Shown here piece after piece: positions 17,526 through 25,265 of a stretch of DNA of 64,000 nucleotides. The DNA is taken from NCBI GenBank assembly GCA_016281495.1, contig JAEEIU010000027.1:1-64000 (forward strand), given 5' to 3'. A program made the position numbers and the translations under genes. Below the pieces are notes generated by a model. The model was not told the origin of the DNA. It did no database searches and worked only from the letters and a program-made list of their open reading frames with translations. How positions within the stretch are numbered: the stretch's first letter is position 1; each line of letters begins with the position of its first letter. Source of the stretch: Treponema sp. (GTDB lineage Bacteria > Spirochaetota > Spirochaetia > Treponematales > Treponemataceae).

Positions 17526-18155
17526 TGTTCCTGTTCCAGACAGGATACTGTCAGAAGTTACTGATTATTTGTCCCTTTTAGATTATCTTGAAGATGACTA
17601 TATTTTTATCAGTTTCTGAAATTCAACAAACCTGAAAGGGATTATCTTCTTGCAGATGCATACCAGACATTGGCAACTCCTTCCTTGATTTTTGATTCAA
17701 TGTCGCCTGATTCAAAAAGTGGAGAATTAAAACCCATCTGAGTTTATGGAAAATCTTTCTATAGAGAAAATAAGGATAAATCACGTGCCGTTGAATCAGT
17801 TATTATCTTTAAGGAAGAAAACAATATTGTTATAGGAACGCACAATAAGGATTTTCCAAGATTTGTAAATCAAATAAAAACGGCCGACCAGATTATCTAT
17901 GCAGATAAGACTGTCAGCCGAGTATGCGAACTCGCCAAAGGCGGACGCGCATATGTGCGGACTGAAGGCGATAATGCCCAATCCCTAAATCGAAATTACA
18001 ATAAAAGTTCAGTTTTGTCAATATCGGATTTAATCAAAAATAAAAGACTGTCAGTTATTCACATAGAACTAGAAAAATTAAGTTATTTTAAGGAGCAGGT
18101 AATGGATAAATTTAAAAGGAAAACTGGTAGATATCTTGAAAAAAACAAATGTTGA
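17526..18155 (+). pseudogene. Remnant of a phage-type nuclease-like polyvalent protein
   Basis: No start is evident. Reading from about 17530, a frame encodes PDRILSEVTDYLSLLDYLED and breaks near 17605. One missing T would join it to the next frame (NKPERDYLLADAYQTLATPS). An in-frame TGA at about 17740 then interrupts a segment that continues past KDKSRAVESVIIF and TADQIIYADKTVSRV to the stop at 18153. The pattern resembles the barnase/EndoU/RelE-like nuclease domains (PBECR type) at ends of phage polyvalent proteins. That assignment is from memory of the pattern and moderate. At least one frameshift and one nonsense codon make it nonfunctional as read. Confidence 0.6.
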
Positions 18156-20213
18156 AAAGAAAAAACCTGACAACTCAATGGAAGAGATGCCAGGTAATGA
18201 AAATGCCATTAACCCGTTAATGTCGCAGGATGACAGTCTCAACACATATTATGATAAGCGCCTCATAAATATTTGTCAAGTACCTCAGATGCCCTATCTC
18301 ATACAGGACAACAATGGCTTGTGGACACTTACTCAGGAAGCAATTAAGGCTGTAATGAATGGTACGCTTTATATAAAAAAAGAAGGTCAGGCATATTACA
18401 TGGTTGATTTGAACGAACAATCTCATAGACGTGATTATAAGGAACATGAAGAAGAAATTGCATCTGAAAATAATCCCGCAAACACAGTTCACAGATCTGA
18501 TGAGCAATTTCCTAAACTTAAAACCTATCACACGCTCACAAAAGAAGATGTTGAGGGACTTGAAATAATCAGTGATGATGATTTCTCGGATATCGTGGAT
18601 TCAATAATCCTGAATGATTACAGGAATATTCCAAACGCCATACGTTTGCCGAATTTGAAAGCGGAACTTGCTGAGAAACTCGGATTAGGAAAAGATGCTG
18701 CGTTTATTCTTAAAAAGAATGCAACACATATTAGACCAGACAGAAAAGGTGGATATGGTCAAGCATTTGATACAGAGGAATACAGACGGATTCCTGAAGT
18801 TTTAAGAAATGCAGATTTTGCAATAGTTGATAATGTTTTCCAAAATTTTCAGATAGTTTTTGATGATGAGAATGACGGAAGTAAAATTAACAAACTCGTT
18901 TTTAATAAGGATGAACTTGGAAACTATCTTGTAACGATTGGCAAAGTTGACAGGGAAAATGCTTTCGCAGAAGAAAGAAATATCGTTGTTGCGGTGGGCG
19001 TCGCTCCCACAATACAGACACTTAGAACAAGTGCCTCCTCTACTGCTTTGAGGGCATCGACAACAACGAATAATCAAAATTTATCACAAGAGAAGCCACA
19101 TGTCAAGTCTGTCGGAGAACTGCTTGCGGAGCTTGACTCAAAAGCTTGGAATGAGCATGGCATAGAGTCTGTCAGCGATTTTACCGGACATCCGGAAAAG
19201 ATTAAGAGCTATGCATCCTCTATCAAAGATTATCTCGATGCAAACGGAATTAAGGAACTTGACCGGGAAACTTTCTCCTTCCTGGAGGCAACCAATTACC
19301 ATACCCTTAACAACATTCTTGGTCTACACGGTGTTTACGGAGAAGAATTCAGACGCAGGGCAATAGAGAGGGCCGACAGTCCATACTCCAATTACGACAG
19401 AAATACCGCCCTTGAGATTGTCAATGGAATTGACCATGTCTTGAAGCTGCAAAAGATTATACAAAATATACATCTGATGATTGGGATAAATTCCGTAAGA
19501 TTTTCAAACAGTTCCCTGCAAAAGTAAATATGACAGAATATGTTGAGAACATTTTACAGGAGAAATGCAATGAAAGAGGATACTCTGTTTTTGAAAATAT
19601 TGACCATAATGTGGCCAACAAAATAAAAACAGATAGTAAACAGATTGCTACAAACTAAGTCCTTGAAAAGCTGGCTGCCACCGGAATTGAGGTTGTAACA
19701 GACAAGACGATCTTTGAAGAACTTCTAAACACTTCTGAACTGCTTCAAAAAATGACTGATAATAAACCGACCGTCAATGTCAGTGATATCTATTTTACGG
19801 CAGACAAGAATGAAGTTCTGGCTTTTGCAAAAGAACTTGATGACTTTGCATCTCAAGCAAAGCTAGGCGATAAATCCATAAATCCTCTTAGGCTTATAAA
19901 TGTGGGAAGTATTTCTCCTGTGATGAAGGTTCTTGGTATTGCTGATGTCCCTGTTGAAATTGAACAGTCAACTGTATTAAAAGCATTAAGGGAAGAACCT
20001 CTGTATCCGAATGATAGGCAGGGTCATAAGCTTAGCCTTGATGAACTAAAAGCTATTCCACAATCACTGGCAGATCCGGTAATGGTATTTCGGTCTGATT
20101 CTCCCACCCGTAAGACAAAAGACAGCTTCGTTTTCTTTACTGAACGCAAAGATGAGAAAAATAGAAGTATTATAATTCCATTTGCAGTTAAAAAAAATTT
20201 GGACGACTTGTAA
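18136..20213 (+). pseudogene. Broken polyvalent protein with nuclease-like and MuF-C-like modules
   Basis: An intact frame from a TTG at 18136 runs to 19527 (463 aa), but the homologous reading shifts frame near 19440. One missing base in GTCTTGAA would continue as VLEAAKDYTKYTSDDW. An in-frame TAA at 19656 interrupts it again, and a 153-aa open frame follows (19752-20213). The middle (about 18660-18990) looks like a PBECR-type nuclease domain, with ATHIRPDRKGG and a RIPEVLRNADFAIVD strand. The last part (VLGIADVPVEIEQS, then LKAIPQSLADPVMVFRSDS) resembles the C-terminal domain found on phage MuF proteins. It probably belonged to one long protein of a conjugative or phage element. Domain names are tentative; disruption is seen directly. 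Confidence 0.6.
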
Positions 20214-20321
20214 TAAATAAAGTAAGTTCAATCTACGGAAGGAATCAAGAAGTAGGTTATGTAAAAGACAATATCCAACGAGGAAATCTTGTCTACTTTG
20301 ACAAAAAAGGAAGCCTAATCT

Positions 20322-20430
20322 GGGAACGTGAATGCAAGGTACAATTCCTTGCGCAGGTTCTCCCAGCAGAAGGCTCTATAAACAATATACTGTCAAAAGA
20401 TTCGCTTGTCAAGTTCTTAGATTCAAAAAA
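20322..20430 (+). repeat. Direct repeat A, copy 1 (109 nt)
   Basis: Nearly identical, with only a few mismatches, to 21224-21332. It encodes WERECKVQFLAQVLP followed by SINNILSKDSLVKFLDSKK. Confidence 0.9.
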
Positions 20431-20454
20431 GCAAAATTTCGTTCGCAATTTAAA

Positions 20455-20633
20455 GACCTACGGTTTCGCCTATAGGGGAAAAATCTATCTGGATCCAGAT
20501 CTCATGAACAGTGAGGTTGCAGTCCATGAGTACACGCATCTCTGGGACAGGTACACGATGAAAACCAATCCGGAGCTTTGGGAAAAGGGAAAGGAAGTTT
20601 TCAAGCGGACTTCCCTCTGGAACGAGGTCAAGG
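20455..20633 (+). repeat. Direct repeat B, copy 1 (179 nt)
   Basis: Highly similar to 21672-21850. It encodes the HEYTH zinc-protease core and TNPELWEKGKEVFKRTSLW. In copy 1, repeats A and B are 24 nt apart; in copy 2 they are 339 nt apart, so an intervening module was deleted or inserted. Confidence 0.9.
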
Positions 20634-20988
20634 CCAGCCCAGATTATGCAGACATTGCGGACGACGACAACCTTGTCCTTAGTGAGTGTCATGCCCGGAT
20701 CTGCGGAAAAATGGCAAATACAATTCTTTCAAAAATTGTAGAGCATGACGGTGAACTTACAAAAGATACTGTTATTGATTGGGATAAGGAAGCATGGGAA
20801 TATATAAACAAAGAATTAGGCCGCAAAATTGCAAATACTGGTGTTTATTCTTTTTCAGACACAGGACTTAATGATGACTACGCAGTTGATTTCAAACATT
20901 TTCTTTCAATGCCTATGAAAGCCCTGATGAACGGAAAAGATTTCTCCGTAAAAGAAAAGGAAGAATTGTAATCAATGAAATCACTTCA

Positions 20989-22155
20989 ATGTATGGAAGA
21001 AATAATGAAATTGATTTTGTAAAGACAAATATTGATAATAATAATCTTATTTATGCAGATAAAAAAAGAAGCCTAGATTGGGAACGTAGCAGTCAAGTAC
21101 AATTCTTGACGCAGAGGTTCTCAAATCCAAACTTTGAATACAGTATACTTACAAAAGAAAGACTTGTCAACTTTATTTTTTCTCAAAATCAAGAGACCCT
21201 TGACAAAAAAATAAGCCTCGAATGGGAACGTGAATGCAAGGTCCAATTCCTTGCGCAGGTTCTCCCAACCGAAGGCTCTATAAACAATATACTGTCAAAA
21301 GATTCGCTTGTCAAGTTCTTAGATTCAAAAAAAATGGTTAATGGAACGAGTCTATATTTTGAAGAAGTTCTTGAAGGAAATAAAAACAAAAAATTAAGAG
21401 GAAAAACTTTATTCAAAAAGGAAAATGACATATCTAATGCACGACTGTTAAACATTATTAGCATGAATAATGAATCGACAAATATAGAAAAGGCAAAAAT
21501 TAAGGTTCACGATGGTGTAGCCATATCACCGTTCATGTCAACTAAAGTTGATGCAGCGGCTATCTCTGCGGAACGTGAACCTAATAGTAGTTTATCAGTT
21601 TTTATTGATAAGTCAATAGCTCAATACGCAAAAAATAAAAAAAACTCAGAGTTTTATATCAAAAATAATAAGACCTATGGCTTCGCCTACAACGGCAAAA
21701 TCTACCTGGATCCGGAGCTCATGAACAGTGAGGTTGCAGTCCATGAGTACACACATCTCTGGGACAATTACACAATGAAAACCAATCCGGAGCTTTGGGA
21801 AAAGGGAAAGGAAGTTTTCAAGCGGACTTCCCTCTGGAATGAGGTCAAGGACCACCAGCACTACAAGCAGATTTTCGGTACCGTGGCACAGATAAACGCC
21901 GTTGTTAGCAACATAGACAAGCAGCAGAAAGTTAAGGAGGAAAAATCATATTCCTCACGCCACAAGGATCTGCTTGATGCCGTTAAAAGAGGAACTCTCC
22001 CGGCTTTCAACATGCGGGAAGGTATGCCTGACAAAGAAGGAGGATCGGATTATGGAGCATTCTTGCTGAATGAGGTTCTGCAAGTCAAAACATTGGCAGT
22101 CCCATTGAAAAGGTTAAAAGCGGTTGACTTTTCTGTGGAATATGATATTATCTAA
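20989..22155 (+). CDS. Zincin-like polyvalent-protein fragment, copy 2
   Basis: The 388-aa open frame begins at MYGRNNEIDFVK, but homology to copy 1 extends upstream through a frameshift, so the ATG is probably not a natural start and no ribosome site precedes it. It contains two degenerate WER..VQFL units (about residues 26-80), a 100-residue linker missing from copy 1, then the NKTYGFAYNGKIYLDPEL and VHEYTHLWD zinc-protease core. The C-terminal end (PLKRLKAVDFSVEYDI) is related to the end of copy 1. I regard it as a remnant of a longer gene, possibly still open by chance. It is the last plus-strand gene of the island. Confidence 0.5.
   Translation: MYGRNNEIDFVKTNIDNNNLIYADKKRSLDWERSSQVQFLTQRFSNPNFEYSILTKERLVNFIFSQNQETLDKKISLEWERECKVQFLAQVLPTEGSINNILSKDSLVKFLDSKKMVNGTSLYFEEVLEGNKNKKLRGKTLFKKENDISNARLLNIISMNNESTNIEKAKIKVHDGVAISPFMSTKVDAAAISAEREPNSSLSVFIDKSIAQYAKNKKNSEFYIKNNKTYGFAYNGKIYLDPELMNSEVAVHEYTHLWDNYTMKTNPELWEKGKEVFKRTSLWNEVKDHQHYKQIFGTVAQINAVVSNIDKQQKVKEEKSYSSRHKDLLDAVKRGTLPAFNMREGMPDKEGGSDYGAFLLNEVLQVKTLAVPLKRLKAVDFSVEYDII
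21224..21332 (+). repeat. Direct repeat A, copy 2 (109 nt)
   Basis: Second copy of 20322-20430. A more diverged third relative starts near 21081 (WERSSQVQFL). Confidence 0.9.
21672..21850 (+). repeat. Direct repeat B, copy 2 (179 nt)
   Basis: Second copy of 20455-20633, carrying the second HEYTH motif. Confidence 0.9.
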
Positions 22156-22209
22156 GCAAGGTAGGCATAACTACCATTTCGGCTGCGGATTCGTCCGTAC
22201 AGTGCCGTC

Positions 22210-22638
22210 TCACAGACCGGGTGCTTTTTCGTAAAGTATGCCGGTCTTTCTTATTTTTGAAAGAATCTGATTAAGCCTTTCCTCGTGAGTTGTTATAGAA
22301 ATTCCAATGTCACCTCTTTCAATAGTTGCAGAAATAACATTTTTCTTTTTTCCGTCAGCGGAAACAAAAGACTTTACATAAACCCTCGTACCGTTTTCGG
22401 CACGAAAAACAAAGGATGGATTCTCCAAAGTCTCTTTGGCGGCTATAAAAAGATTTCCCCGATTCTTTGCCATAAACTTGCTGTATTGGTTCGCACCCAT
22501 TCTTACAGTTCCCAATGGAGTTAGCATCGGGCTGCCCAAATATTTCTGAAATTCCTCTTCAGTTCCGTTAGACGGCTTAAAAACTTCCGCCGTTGCAAAA
22601 AGAAGTTTCTTATAATGCTCTTTCTCTGATTCAGTCAA
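22210..22638 (-). CDS. PBECR-like putative nuclease-fold protein (possible toxin)
   Basis: The 142-aa protein has a pattern seen in phage barnase/EndoU/RelE-like domains: LTPLGTVRMGANQYSKF, then a KNRGNLFIAAKETLENPSFV strand, VYVKSFVSADGKKK, and ISITTHEERLNQILSKI. The domain family is recalled, not searched. It is uninterrupted, unlike the plus-strand genes of the island. It lies 9 nt downstream of a small HTH protein gene in the same direction, an antitoxin-then-toxin order. If toxic, it would act as a cytoplasmic ribonuclease neutralised by its partner. The alternative is a free-standing remnant module. Confidence 0.5.
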   Translation of the reverse strand: MTESEKEHYKKLLFATAEVFKPSNGTEEEFQKYLGSPMLTPLGTVRMGANQYSKFMAKNRGNLFIAAKETLENPSFVFRAENGTRVYVKSFVSADGKKKNVISATIERGDIGISITTHEERLNQILSKIRKTGILYEKAPGL

Positions 22639-22647
22639 TTCACAATC

Positions 22648-22905
22648 CTAAATTATAGGAAGGTCGGTTTCTCGATCGATGAACTTTATTTCAAATTCTG
22701 CGCCCAGTGTATCGGCAAGCTTCTCGATGTCACGCAGATAGAAGGAATTGTTCTTCTTTTTGAGGAAGAAACTTTGTGCCGATATACCAGCCTTGATTGC
22801 AGCCTGACGTGAAGAGGTGTTTCTTTTTACACAGCAAAGTTTAATATATTCGACAATATCCCTATTCTTGTCTCCTTGCCTTTTGCATTGAATATTATCA
22901 TTCAT
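22648..22905 (-). CDS. Small helix-turn-helix protein (possible antitoxin or regulator)
   Basis: The 85-aa protein contains an XRE-like helix-turn-helix: SSRQAAIKAGISAQSFF with an ISAQ turn, then DIEKLADTLGAEFEIKFID. A charged N-terminal tail of about 20 residues precedes it. It is followed 9 nt later by the nuclease-like gene and preceded 11 nt by another small gene, so the three may form one transcript. Single-domain XRE proteins beside a small RNase-like protein often autoregulate and neutralise a toxin; that is inference here. Confidence 0.55.
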   Translation of the reverse strand: MNDNIQCKRQGDKNRDIVEYIKLCCVKRNTSSRQAAIKAGISAQSFFLKKKNNSFYLRDIEKLADTLGAEFEIKFIDRETDLPII

Positions 22906-22916
22906 GTCTCCTTTAG

Positions 22917-23327
22917 CTAATACTCAAAGTCCCAATCATCATCCTTTGAGTTTGTAATGCTTGACTTTTTGATTGAATGTGGTATATTAGATATGTCTGG
23001 GAGTTCGATGGAAACATCGGGCGCCCTTCTTGACAAGGGCTGTCGTAGTTTGGCGGCCCTTATTTTTTGCATGTCAAACAATTGGAAGGTTCCAGTATCT
23101 TCAAGGAAGAATAATGCCAAACCATTTTTACCCCTGCGAGTTTCCTTAAAATCCATGCTTTTAGAAACAAAGTCATTACTGAATTCATGTAAAAATATAG
23201 CAACCCCGTTTGAGAATCTTTTTCTCATGCCATCTTTGTAATTAATCAGATCATCATCCTCAACTTCTTCAAGCATTGCAAAAAGACGATTATTCAAATC
23301 TGCTATGAACGGCTTCTTTTTTTGCAT
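22917..23327 (-). CDS. Hypothetical island protein
   Basis: I do not recognise this 136-aa protein. It is charged and soluble, with an acidic MLEEVEDDD helix, a central strand-rich part (GVAIFLHEFSNDF, NGLALFFLEDTGTFQLF) and an acidic C-terminus (KDDDWDFEY). No good ribosome site precedes the ATG at 23327, and the frame is open upstream for about 12 codons, so the true start is uncertain. It is the first gene of the minus-strand trio in the island. Confidence 0.5.
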   Translation of the reverse strand: MQKKKPFIADLNNRLFAMLEEVEDDDLINYKDGMRKRFSNGVAIFLHEFSNDFVSKSMDFKETRRGKNGLALFFLEDTGTFQLFDMQKIRAAKLRQPLSRRAPDVSIELPDISNIPHSIKKSSITNSKDDDWDFEY

Positions 23328-23379
23328 CCCGGAATCGAACCGGCTGTCCGTTGTTTTGCTTCAAAGACAGTCCAAATGC

Positions 23380-23422
23380 AAAAAAAAGCGTCGTCTGACA
23401 ATGAGGATTCATCAGACGACGC
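23380..23422 (-). terminator. Rho-independent terminator, minus strand
   Basis: GCGTCGTCTGA (23388-23398) pairs exactly with TCAGACGACGC (23412-23422). On the minus strand the stem is followed by a run of about eight T residues (23380-23387). It would end the tRNA-Arg transcript inside the island. Confidence 0.85.
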
Positions 23423-23553
23423 ATATTTCAGCTGGATTACAACATCAGAATCCAGTGAATAATTACGTTTGGTGAGCCTTTTTTAGTTAAATTTTTGTTA
23501 GAATCAATAAGAGAGGATGCATCCCCCCGCCGAAAGGCAGGGAGATAATAGTC

Positions 23554-23596
23554 TGACGCATGGCAGACTCGAACTGCCGACCCTCTGCTTAGAAGG
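23554..23596. repeat. Right attachment-site copy within tRNA-Arg
   Basis: Identical to 17476-17518; here it forms the 3' half of the intact tRNA-Arg gene. Confidence 0.9.
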
Positions 23597-23628
23597 CAGA
23601 TGCTCTAATCCAGCTGAGCTAAAGCGCC
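23554..23628 (-). tRNA. tRNA-Arg (anticodon UCU), integration site
   Basis: The minus strand starts GGCGCTTTAGCTCAG, has anticodon loop CTTCTAA (anticodon TCT) on a TCTGC/GCAGA stem, a T arm with GGCAGTTCGAGTCTGCC, and ends ATGCGTC plus discriminator A. One T-T mismatch lies in the acceptor stem. CCA is not encoded. It is the only complete copy beside the island, so the 5' half is ancestral and the element supplied or preserved the 3' half. Confidence 0.92.
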
Positions 23629-23639
23629 GTAGTTCTGCC

Positions 23640-23668
23640 AATATATCACATTAAGCTGATTATTTCAA
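23640..23668 (-). promoter_or_regulatory. Promoter of tRNA-Arg
   Basis: On the minus strand, TTGAAA (23663-23668), a 17-nt spacer and TGA-TATATT (-10 at 23640-23645) lie 11 nt before the tRNA 5' end. Confidence 0.7.
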
Positions 23669-23685
23669 GTAGTATAAAAAAATAA

Positions 23686-24456
23686 TTATTCTGTCCGTAT
23701 CGAAACAGAACCCATCAGATAAGGCCTTGAGTATTGCATTGTATAGTTTACGTCACGGGCTATAGAAACGGCATACATGTCCACATACCACACCCCATCC
23801 TCGGTTGCAGTATCAGACCATGTCACGTCCTCATCCGTCTGCAGGGGAACTGGATTGTCATCATCTAACCCGAATGAAAAGCCCTTGGAACTGTCTATAT
23901 ATCGTCTGGGATATACAGGCTGTCCATCTATCTCGAGTTCATTTCCAGGGGTATAAATATTCATTGCTCCATAAGTGGAAATACAAATCGGTTCAGAATC
24001 AGTAAGCTTTATGTAAACGAATTTGTTTTGTGGCGAACTTCCGGCCTTTATCAGTGGGAATATTGCACCACGGCTTAATTTAAGGGGTTTATACCCTTTT
24101 GTGTCTATCAGATAGCTTGCAGAAGAAGATGCCGATGCAGAGTCCGAGGCCATGCTCTCTATGCTTGATTCTGCAGAAAGCATTGTTGAGACATTATTAT
24201 ATATCCTGTAATAGATTTCCGTCCCCAAAAATATACACTCGCTTGAACCGAACATGTATTGGTTTTCACTGGGGCTTTCTTCTGTTGTGCGGCATGAAAA
24301 ATAATCAAAAAGAGTATCTGAGGAAGAATATGATGCCAGATGTCCATCGTAGACCGGGCTGTCAACATAATAAAATGTATCAAGCCCACATGCGCATATG
24401 AAAATGGCTGCAAAAAGGAAAAAACTAAGTTTTAGGATACCGTTTTTACATGCCAC
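23686..24456 (-). CDS. Lipoprotein of unknown function
   Basis: The 256-aa protein has a signal peptide ending FICACG (lipobox with Cys at about residue 23). The mature part is rich in Ser, Tyr and Asp with beta-strand patterns such as EIYYRIYNNVST and YKPLKLSRGAIFPLI, and no known motif. The start is GTG, the only in-frame start near the signal sequence, preceded by AAAGGCGG. It lies 12 nt downstream of a TPR membrane protein and is probably cotranscribed with it. Confidence 0.7.
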   Translation of the reverse strand: MACKNGILKLSFFLFAAIFICACGLDTFYYVDSPVYDGHLASYSSSDTLFDYFSCRTTEESPSENQYMFGSSECIFLGTEIYYRIYNNVSTMLSAESSIESMASDSASASSSASYLIDTKGYKPLKLSRGAIFPLIKAGSSPQNKFVYIKLTDSEPICISTYGAMNIYTPGNELEIDGQPVYPRRYIDSSKGFSFGLDDDNPVPLQTDEDVTWSDTATEDGVWYVDMYAVSIARDVNYTMQYSRPYLMGSVSIRTE

Positions 24457-24468
24457 CCATACCCGCCT

Positions 24469-25161
24469 TTACTCAGCTTTGCCTTCTATCCTTAACTGAA
24501 CAAGACGGCTCTGAGCAAGATTTGTCCAAGAATCTGATGAATAGTTGTCTACCAGCTTCTGATACAGGGAAACAGCTTCTGCCTCGTTGCCATTTGACTC
24601 ACTTACCCTTGCGGCATTAAACAATGCATGTGAAGCAAGCGTAAAGCTCTGGTGATCGGCTGCACTCTGATAATATGAAATTGCATCGCTTGTGTTTCCA
24701 AGTTCCTCGGAGCATACTGCGGCATTGTACCAGCAGATTGGTGCCGTATAAAACTTTTCACCGGCCTGTGCTGCCTTGAGGTAATGATCAAGTGCTGATG
24801 TATAATCCTTCTTTGCAAAACAGATGTCAGCGCTTATCATGTTTGCACGTACACCTGTAAAATCCTTTTTCTCCAGATATGGCTTAAGTCCGTCCAATGC
24901 GGTTGTCTGCCTCTGAGAAATCTCATCATCGCTTAAATCCGTAAAATTCTTGGTGTACTCATATTCAATATCATCAATTACGGCAAGACCCTTTTTGCGG
25001 ATTGAATCAGTTATACCGATAAAAAGACAAACTGCAGCTGCAACTGCAACAATACAGATACCGACAATAAGAATCGGCTTCCTGTTACGGATCATGAAAT
25101 TTTCAACTTTTTTTGTTGGATTATCTTGTTTCTTTGATTTTGTTTCTAAATTCTCAGCCAT
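24469..25161 (-). CDS. Membrane-anchored TPR protein (YfgM-like)
   Basis: The 230-aa protein has a short basic cytoplasmic N-terminus, one transmembrane helix (about residues 30-50), then four or more TPR helix pairs in the periplasmic part (ICFAKKDYTSALDHYLKAA, ISYYQSAADHQSF, AVSLYQKLVDNY). The layout is that of YfgM-type tetratricopeptide proteins, which assist periplasmic protein traffic; the exact role is unknown. It is transcribed from a perfect consensus promoter and followed by a lipoprotein gene. The start is preceded by TTTGGAGT. Confidence 0.75.
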   Translation of the reverse strand: MAENLETKSKKQDNPTKKVENFMIRNRKPILIVGICIVAVAAAVCLFIGITDSIRKKGLAVIDDIEYEYTKNFTDLSDDEISQRQTTALDGLKPYLEKKDFTGVRANMISADICFAKKDYTSALDHYLKAAQAGEKFYTAPICWYNAAVCSEELGNTSDAISYYQSAADHQSFTLASHALFNAARVSESNGNEAEAVSLYQKLVDNYSSDSWTNLAQSRLVQLRIEGKAE

Positions 25162-25181
25162 TTTAGGACTCCAAATAAAAT

Positions 25182-25231
25182 ATTCAATTATTGAATTGAT
25201 ATATTATATAAAAAATCAATACTTTTGTCAA
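25182..25231 (-). promoter_or_regulatory. Consensus sigma-70 promoter with palindrome at the transcription start
   Basis: On the minus strand, TTGACA (25226-25231), a 17-nt spacer and TATAAT (25203-25208) match consensus exactly. A perfect 15-nt palindrome, ATTCAATTATTGAAT (25182-25196), covers the predicted start. It could be an operator or an mRNA 5' stem. Confidence 0.75.
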
Positions 25232-25265
25232 AACCATTCAGAGGATTTCGATGTATTTTTCTTAA

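Larger units (their letters stand above)
20205..20971 (+). pseudogene. Zincin-like metallopeptidase module fragment, copy 1
   Basis: An open frame without a start codon continues the previous gene after a one-base deletion in an A tract (about 20189-20196). Restoring one A reads through as VKKKFGRLVINKVSSIYGRN. The frame then encodes WERECKVQFLAQVL, LDSKK and TYGFAYRGKIYLDPDLMNSE, and a HEYTH zinc-protease motif in AVHEYTHLWD, followed by HARICGKM. It ends KEKEEL-stop at 20971, where again one missing A would continue as KGRIVINEITSMYGRN. The HExxH implies a zincin fold. Without a start and with both ends frameshifted it is probably not expressed as such. Confidence 0.6.
17476..23596. mobile_element. 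Decayed integrative island inserted in the 3' end of tRNA-Arg
   Basis: An exact 43-bp direct repeat, equal to the tRNA-Arg 3' half from the anticodon loop to the discriminator base, bounds this segment (17476-17518 and 23554-23596). Only the right copy is part of a complete tRNA. This is the classical scar of tyrosine-recombinase integration into a tRNA gene. Inside are phage-like polyvalent-protein fragments broken by single-base deletions and stops, duplicated modules, and three short minus-strand genes. No integrase, replication or packaging gene is visible, so the element is probably immobile or depends on another integrase. Confidence 0.8.

Noticed and set aside
23329-23375. Second tRNA-like 3' end (GGTTCGATTCC arm on the minus strand)
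   Set aside because: The T stem has only four pairs and no acceptor or anticodon stem can be built; it overlaps the start of a small gene.
17519-23553. Integrase gene for the island
   Set aside because: I looked for a tyrosine recombinase (R...HxxR...Y) in both strands of the island and saw none.
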